From the NCBI GenBank assembly GCA_021847855.1, contig JAJZOT010000039.1:1-9720 (forward strand): a DNA stretch of 9,720 nucleotides, in the 5' to 3' direction. The notes below the pieces were generated by a model. It was not told the origin of the DNA, did not search any database, and saw only the letters and a list, made by a program, of their open reading frames with translations. A program made the translations under genes and the position numbers. The DNA comes from Thermoplasmata archaeon (GTDB lineage: Archaea; Thermoplasmatota; Thermoplasmata; Thermoplasmatales; Thermoplasmataceae). The first letter of the stretch is position 1, and each line of letters opens with the position of its first letter. This document shows, one piece after another, positions 6,206 to 9,720 of the stretch.

Positions 6206-6217
6206 AAAAATTAAATC
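6206..6217 (+). promoter_or_regulatory. TATA box of the PQQ-like propeller gene
   Basis: AAAAATTAAATC, preceded by GGGG, is centred about 26-27 nt before ATG 6239. The start has no Shine-Dalgarno motif (TTTTAAATA precedes it), so a leaderless transcript is likely. Confidence 0.55.
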
Positions 6218-6238
6218 CTATGTTGCATATTTTAAATA

Positions 6239-7666
6239 ATGTCCAAACCGGAGAAACCTGGACCAAATGCCGGGAAACATAACGCTGTGCGTGTGGCATT
6301 TGCATTGTTCACGGTTGCATTAGTATTGGTTTCAGGCATAGCTGTTCTCGAATACCTTAACCATAACGTGCCCCGTCAGCAAAGTGGTTTTTTCCCTTCT
6401 GAACCCATGCCTGCCCTATGGCAGTCCAACTTCTCTGGGACTCCCAGCACAATAGAAACCAGCGCAAATGGTACAGTTTATTTCCTTGTCGACAGCAACA
6501 CCTCATGGAACGGAGAGGCAGTTAATTGGCAACTTTATTCGATCCAGCTGAGCACTGGAAAGATTCTCTGGGAACACAACATATCGATCTACGGTGCTGG
6601 AAACGCGAAACCGCAGCTTTATCTTCATGGGGGGCAGCTATACTTTATCGGACCAGGCGGCAACGGTTCCGTTAACAGCTCCATAGCCGGCAGAAGCAAC
6701 AGCCCTTATGCAATTTATGTCGTACAGTATAACCAGTCCACAGGTTCAACAGTAAGGGTACAGGCAATAGACACATCGGTCAATTTTTCTGTTTCAGGCA
6801 TCTTTGCAGTCTATGGCAGCTACCTCTATACAGCATGGACTTCTTGGGACAGTTCTGAGATAAATGTTGCGGCATACACCCCCTTCTCTGATATTACGAG
6901 TTCATCACCAAAATGGAACATAACCATAACTCAGCCAGCCAACGAGTCAAGCACTCCAGTTATATTTGTGGACAGCAAAGTTCTCCTGCTCCCTCTGGGG
7001 GAACTAATGGGCCTTGACCCGATCAATGGAAAGCAGATTTTCTCTGCCCCATATTCCTCACTGGGCACTGATGAATATAACACCGAAAATGGGGCTCTGC
7101 TGAATTCCACGTTCTACTTTGTTTCAGAATTGGGAGTAGGTGGCAGGGCCGTCAATTTTCACCTCATGGGGATGGAATTGCCAAGCATGAAGATCATAGC
7201 CAATGTTACTGTGTCCAAATCGTCCTCCGGACTTGAGCCGCTCCCGGTTAGGGCATACGGTTCCGAGTTAGCTGTTGCAACAGACCTTAGTGGAAATTAC
7301 GTTGTAACCAGCCTCGGGGGCAAGATCTTATGGAGTAGCCAGAGTGTTTTAGCCGGCGGGTTGCCTGGCAATTCCAACATAGAACCATTGAATCCCGTGC
7401 TGGTCATGGGGAACGGAAACTGGATTCTGACTTCTGTTTCATGGCCACCGGGAAATTCCGGCATTGCTACCCAGTATTTTAGTGAAGCTAATCCCTCCAA
7501 CGGTTCAGTTTTATGGGTACACCAGTTTTCATTCGTTGTTAAGAAAGGACAGACAGAATACTTGCCGCCTGACCTATATCAGCAACCAATGGTCTTGCTC
7601 CTGGGGTCTTCATCTCATTACCTGATTTACAGATGGGGTAATGCTGTTGGCTGTGCTGCGGTCTGA
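6239..7666 (+). CDS. Membrane-anchored PQQ-like beta-propeller protein
   Basis: 475 codons. A short basic N-terminus is followed by one hydrophobic helix (residues about 18-38, VAFALFTVALVLVSGIAVLE), so the protein is probably anchored with the bulk outside the cell. The rest contains degenerate propeller blades with the PQQ-repeat signature (VYFLVD...LYSIQLSTGKILWEHN near residues 78-115; LMGLDPINGKQIFSAP near 258; GGKILWSSQ near 360; NPSNGSVLWVHQF near 420), as in PQQ/quinoprotein-like or BamB-like repeats. N-x-S/T sequons are abundant. Quinone-binding or dehydrogenase residues could not be confirmed, so a binding, scaffold or envelope role is more likely than catalysis. The gene stands alone: a leaderless-type promoter in front, an insertion element behind. 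The frame ends at GNAVGCAAV, 40 nt before the element's inverted repeat, so it appears intact. Confidence 0.8.
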   Translation: MSKPEKPGPNAGKHNAVRVAFALFTVALVLVSGIAVLEYLNHNVPRQQSGFFPSEPMPALWQSNFSGTPSTIETSANGTVYFLVDSNTSWNGEAVNWQLYSIQLSTGKILWEHNISIYGAGNAKPQLYLHGGQLYFIGPGGNGSVNSSIAGRSNSPYAIYVVQYNQSTGSTVRVQAIDTSVNFSVSGIFAVYGSYLYTAWTSWDSSEINVAAYTPFSDITSSSPKWNITITQPANESSTPVIFVDSKVLLLPLGELMGLDPINGKQIFSAPYSSLGTDEYNTENGALLNSTFYFVSELGVGGRAVNFHLMGMELPSMKIIANVTVSKSSSGLEPLPVRAYGSELAVATDLSGNYVVTSLGGKILWSSQSVLAGGLPGNSNIEPLNPVLVMGNGNWILTSVSWPPGNSGIATQYFSEANPSNGSVLWVHQFSFVVKKGQTEYLPPDLYQQPMVLLLGSSSHYLIYRWGNAVGCAAV

Positions 7667-7706
7667 TTCCTCCTTATCTGCAGTTTATGGACACATATAA
7701 ATCCTA

Positions 7707-7735
7707 AACCTTAACACCGCAAATTTTAGGGAATA
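7707..7735. repeat. Left terminal inverted repeat
   Basis: It begins AACCTTAACACCGCAA and ends TTTTAGGGAATA. It pairs with the reverse complement of 8467-8496 (AACCTTAACTCCGCAA and on), with one substitution, one gap and one or two nearby differences. Confidence 0.75.
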
Positions 7736-7840
7736 GGATTCCATAATGACATAACTCTTCCGCACTTCTCGGCATTCTGTGGCACAGATATTTGTTAATT
7801 TCAAATCCCTATGGGGATTAGTGGAAGGCTGGGTGAATAA
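7736..7840. other. Element 5' non-coding part
   Basis: The 105 nt between the left inverted repeat and the first transposase-like codons hold no supported gene. A short hairpin AATCCC-TATG-GGGATT lies at 7804-7819. The rest is either the element's original leader or further decay. Confidence 0.35.
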
Positions 7841-8492
7841 AATAGTGGAGGGGAAAGGAAGAAGCGAAATATTCCCTTGGAAACAAAGCTGCTAAACGGG
7901 AGCTGCTACCTCTATCATTGAACATCAAGGTATGAACGCACGAGCAGGAAAACAGTCAAGGTCTCAAAATACATCGGAAGGATCATCCGGACGGGCTTAT
8001 CCGGGAAAGCAAAGGAGATCAGGGCAATCCATGAATACGACAATTCTGCACTTGTGTATTACCTTCCTGATGACAAGATTGCAAGGCTTAAGGAATATTT
8101 CCCCGACAGGTGGGCTGATCTCTATGGCCTTTCCGTGATGAGGCTTATGGATTCGGTTCCCCTGAAATCCATAAAGGAACGGTGGGAGAAGCTCTATATG
8201 CCATGAAGAACGAGCTTGAGAATGACAAATCATACCTAAGTGACGACGTTTCATTCAGGGATTATTTCTTAAAATCTTTCCTTTCCCTTTGCTTTTATTA
8301 CAGCATATTCCCGCTCATCGGAAATGCCGATCTCACCAGTAAATTGTCAGTGAAAGATGTGCTTATGAGATTCCCAAAGGCATAAAAAATACCAGAGAAA
8401 ACAGGGAAACACTGATCGAGACGCCTTCAGGCGTTGGAAAGATAGGCGAGATGCTTGGAACCAGTATATTCCCTAAAAGATTGCGGAGTTAA
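7841..8492 (+). pseudogene. Transposase pseudogene, catalytic core deleted (IS4/IS1634-like)
   Basis: Three frames join into one degraded transposase. Frame 1 (7841-8203) has NGSCYLYH, an in-frame TGA at 7919, then TSRYERTSRKTVKVSKYIGR, ALVYYLPDDKIARLKEYFPD and MDSVPLKSIKERWEKLYM. This is the N-terminal part of IS1634-like transposases, with their KVSKYIGRI and PLKxIxxRWE motifs. At about 8180-8205 it jumps to frame 2 (to TAA 8385) with MKNELENDKSYLSDD and FLSLCFYYSIFPLI, normally found after the catalytic domain. Near 8370-8385 it shifts to frame 3 (to TAA 8492) with RETLIETPSGVGKIGEMLG and FPKRLRS. The DDE domain between the first two pieces is missing. It is certainly inactive. Confidence 0.75.
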
Positions 8493-8496
8493 GGTT
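8467..8496. repeat. Right terminal inverted repeat
   Basis: It ends GCGGAGTTAAGGTT, overlapping the transposase stop codon at 8490-8492. The reverse complement matches the left repeat at 7707-7735 with one gap. Confidence 0.75.
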
Positions 8497-8555
8497 AACA
8501 ATGAACAACCATTTTTTCTTATTTACGACAATATGGAATATAATTTTCTCGGAAG

Positions 8556-8565
8556 TAATATATAC
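8556..8565 (+). promoter_or_regulatory. TATA box of the MFS transporter gene
   Basis: TAATATATAC has its TATATA core at 8559-8564, centred 26-27 nt before ATG 8588. That is the classic spacing for a leaderless archaeal transcript, and no Shine-Dalgarno motif lies before the ATG (only a T7 run at 8576-8582). Confidence 0.65.
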
Positions 8566-8587
8566 GTCAATGTGATTTTTTTCTACT

Positions 8588-9720
8588 ATGACTGAAGCAT
8601 TATCTGGAGAGTTAAGTAAAGTTCTGCCGGGAACTTACAAAGCAACTGTATCTCAATTTTTTGGTATGATGTTGGATGCGTTTGATCTTGTGCTGGTGCT
8701 TGCAATGGCTAGTATTTTGGGTGCAGTTTTCTTACCAGGAAAATCACATCTCCTGGATATCTTTGCAATAATTCTGTCGTATACGATCACTTTGATATTC
8801 AGACCAGTTGGGTCGGCAATTTTTGGCAATCTGGCGGACAAACTCGGGAGGAAAAAAACCCTAATTATTACTATGGTTGGAATAGGGCTTTTTGCGGCAA
8901 TGCCGGGAGTGTTGCCAACGTATGCTGTTGCAGGGTATTTAGCGTTCGCTCTTTATTCAATTCTGAGGGCCGTTGTGGGAATATTCGCAGGGGGTGAATA
9001 TGCAGCAGGACACCCATTCGCGATGGAATGGTCACCACCAAATAAGAGGGGGTTGATCAGTGGCCTAGTTCAAGGAGGTTTTTCCATAGGTGCATTCTTA
9101 GCTGGTTTGCTTATTAGTGTGTTTGTTGGCACATTTGGTGCTCAGGCAGTTATTCTAACGTACTGGAGATATATATTCATCTTTCCCCTCGTTATACTGA
9201 TTGTTGGTTTGATCATACGACTTACCATGGATGAGACACCAGTCTTCCAGTCTGTAGAGAGGAAGAAACAGGTCGAGAAATTCCCCCTGGCGTCACTATT
9301 CAGGGGAGATGTAAGGAGAGATTTCTTCCAAGTTATGCTAATGATGACCGGAATGTTCTTCTTTGCATATGCCCTATTTGCCTATGTACCGGCAATTCTT
9401 GAGTTTGAAAAAAATCCCCCACTAGGAGCGGGGGCGTATTATATTAGTGCATTCACCAATGTCTCGGCGTTTATAGCCGCCGTAGCTGTTGGAGCTTTTT
9501 CACAGAGGTCTGGGAGAAAGAAAATGGCGATAGCGTGGTGTGTCATGAGTTTTGTTCTCGCAATTCCGCTGTATTATTTACTATACGAAGGGGCAATTTA
9601 TGGAAACTTTGTGCTTGCGCTCATTGCAGGTTTGCTAATAGGGGCAGTTACTCAGGGTATCTGGGGCATGGTCCCGGTTTATCTCTCCGAAAGATTCAGG
9701 ACTTCACACAGAGGATCAGG
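8588..9720 (+). CDS. MFS transporter, probably an organic acid or sugar:proton symporter (3' end outside window)
   Basis: 377 complete codons, running off the right edge. The MFS hallmarks are clear: FFGMMLDAFDLVLV in the first helix (D30, D33); motif A GNLADKLGRKK at about 80-90 after helix 2; RAVVGIFAGGEYAAGHPFAM at about 127-146, the R-x-x-x-G-x-x-x-G-G-E motif of helix 4; RGLISGLVQGGFSIGAFLAG at 154-173; a second motif-A copy GAFSQRSGRKK near 302; and ERFRTSHRGSG at the edge, matching the conserved E-x-x-x-T-x-x-R-G between helices 10 and 11. Ten or so helices are visible of the usual twelve. The GGE motif and overall layout place it with the metabolite:H+ symporter and sialate/sugar porter groups; the substrate cannot be read from sequence. 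It acts in the cytoplasmic membrane, driven by the proton gradient, which is large in acidophiles. It has its own promoter. Confidence 0.9.
   Translation, partial: MTEALSGELSKVLPGTYKATVSQFFGMMLDAFDLVLVLAMASILGAVFLPGKSHLLDIFAIILSYTITLIFRPVGSAIFGNLADKLGRKKTLIITMVGIGLFAAMPGVLPTYAVAGYLAFALYSILRAVVGIFAGGEYAAGHPFAMEWSPPNKRGLISGLVQGGFSIGAFLAGLLISVFVGTFGAQAVILTYWRYIFIFPLVILIVGLIIRLTMDETPVFQSVERKKQVEKFPLASLFRGDVRRDFFQVMLMMTGMFFFAYALFAYVPAILEFEKNPPLGAGAYYISAFTNVSAFIAAVAVGAFSQRSGRKKMAIAWCVMSFVLAIPLYYLLYEGAIYGNFVLALIAGLLIGAVTQGIWGMVPVYLSERFRTSHRGS

Larger units (their letters stand above)
7707..8496 (+). mobile_element. Decayed insertion element with terminal inverted repeats
   Basis: A 790-bp segment bounded by inverted repeats of 29 bp (7707-7735) and 30 bp (8467-8496), identical at about 27 positions allowing one gap. 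It contains a transposase pseudogene in three frames lacking the catalytic middle. The right repeat overlaps the last codons and stop of the transposase. No clear target duplication is visible at the flanks (ATCCTA on the left, AACAATG on the right). It is non-autonomous but might be mobilised by a full-length relative. It separates the PQQ-like protein from the MFS transporter. Confidence 0.7.

Noticed and set aside
7804..7819. Short hairpin AATCCC-TATG-GGGATT
   Set aside because: Six-base stem inside decayed element sequence with no T-tract or gene context; not called as a regulatory feature.
7997..8254. Minus-strand frame of 85 codons
   Set aside because: Shadow of the transposase pseudogene on the plus strand.
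8653..8841. Minus-strand frame of 62 codons
   Set aside because: Antisense to the MFS transporter.
1..9720. CRISPR array, tRNA, rRNA or replication origin
   Set aside because: No spaced identical repeats, cloverleaf or rRNA-like sequence were seen on either strand. The two palindromes are too few and too variable in the centre to call an origin.

Overview
The window looks like an accessory, surface-protein-rich stretch of an archaeal chromosome, most likely an acidophilic member of the Thermoplasmatales or a relative. This is an inference from four things seen in the sequence. There are many Asn/Tyr/Ser-rich secreted proteins full of N-x-S/T sequons. There are YVTN- and PQQ-type beta-propellers. 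TATA boxes lie about 26 nt before start codons, which implies leaderless or nearly leaderless transcripts. The transposase remnants are of an archaeal-looking IS4/IS1634-like type. No rRNA, tRNA or CRISPR array was seen.

Layout. Positions 1-2257 (minus) hold most of a large secreted YVTN beta-propeller protein that runs off the left edge; I count about 14 blades, enough for two seven-bladed propellers, followed by a beta-sandwich-like domain. At 2279-3416 (plus) there is a secreted or membrane protein whose reading frame stays open upstream of its first ATG, followed after 6 nt by a small three-helix membrane protein that appears frameshifted near its start. The convergent gap 3417-3616 holds two related 25-bp palindromes and a hairpin/T-tract terminator. 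At 3617-4153 (minus) is a small exported protein with its own promoter. Next come an orphan C-terminal fragment (4161-4292) and a decayed region (4293-4509) with a half-palindrome and a possible transposase scrap. At 4510-5876 (minus) are two secreted-protein genes; the upstream one has lost its 5' end to a transposase remnant (5922-6152, plus). At 6239-7666 (plus) is an intact membrane-anchored PQQ-like beta-propeller. At 7707-8496 is a decayed insertion element with about 30-bp terminal inverted repeats and a transposase lacking its catalytic middle. At 8588-9720 (plus) is an MFS transporter that runs off the right edge.

The genes do not form a recognisable pathway. The common theme is exported, probably N-glycosylated proteins in a region reworked by insertion elements, with several headless or tail-only surface genes. 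The intact functional units appear to be the YVTN protein, the 3617-4153 and 4510-4974 exported proteins, the PQQ-like propeller and the MFS transporter. The nearest thing to an undescribed system is the 2279-3416 pair (secreted hydrophobic protein plus small multi-helix membrane partner) together with the paired palindromes just downstream. Both are hypotheses.
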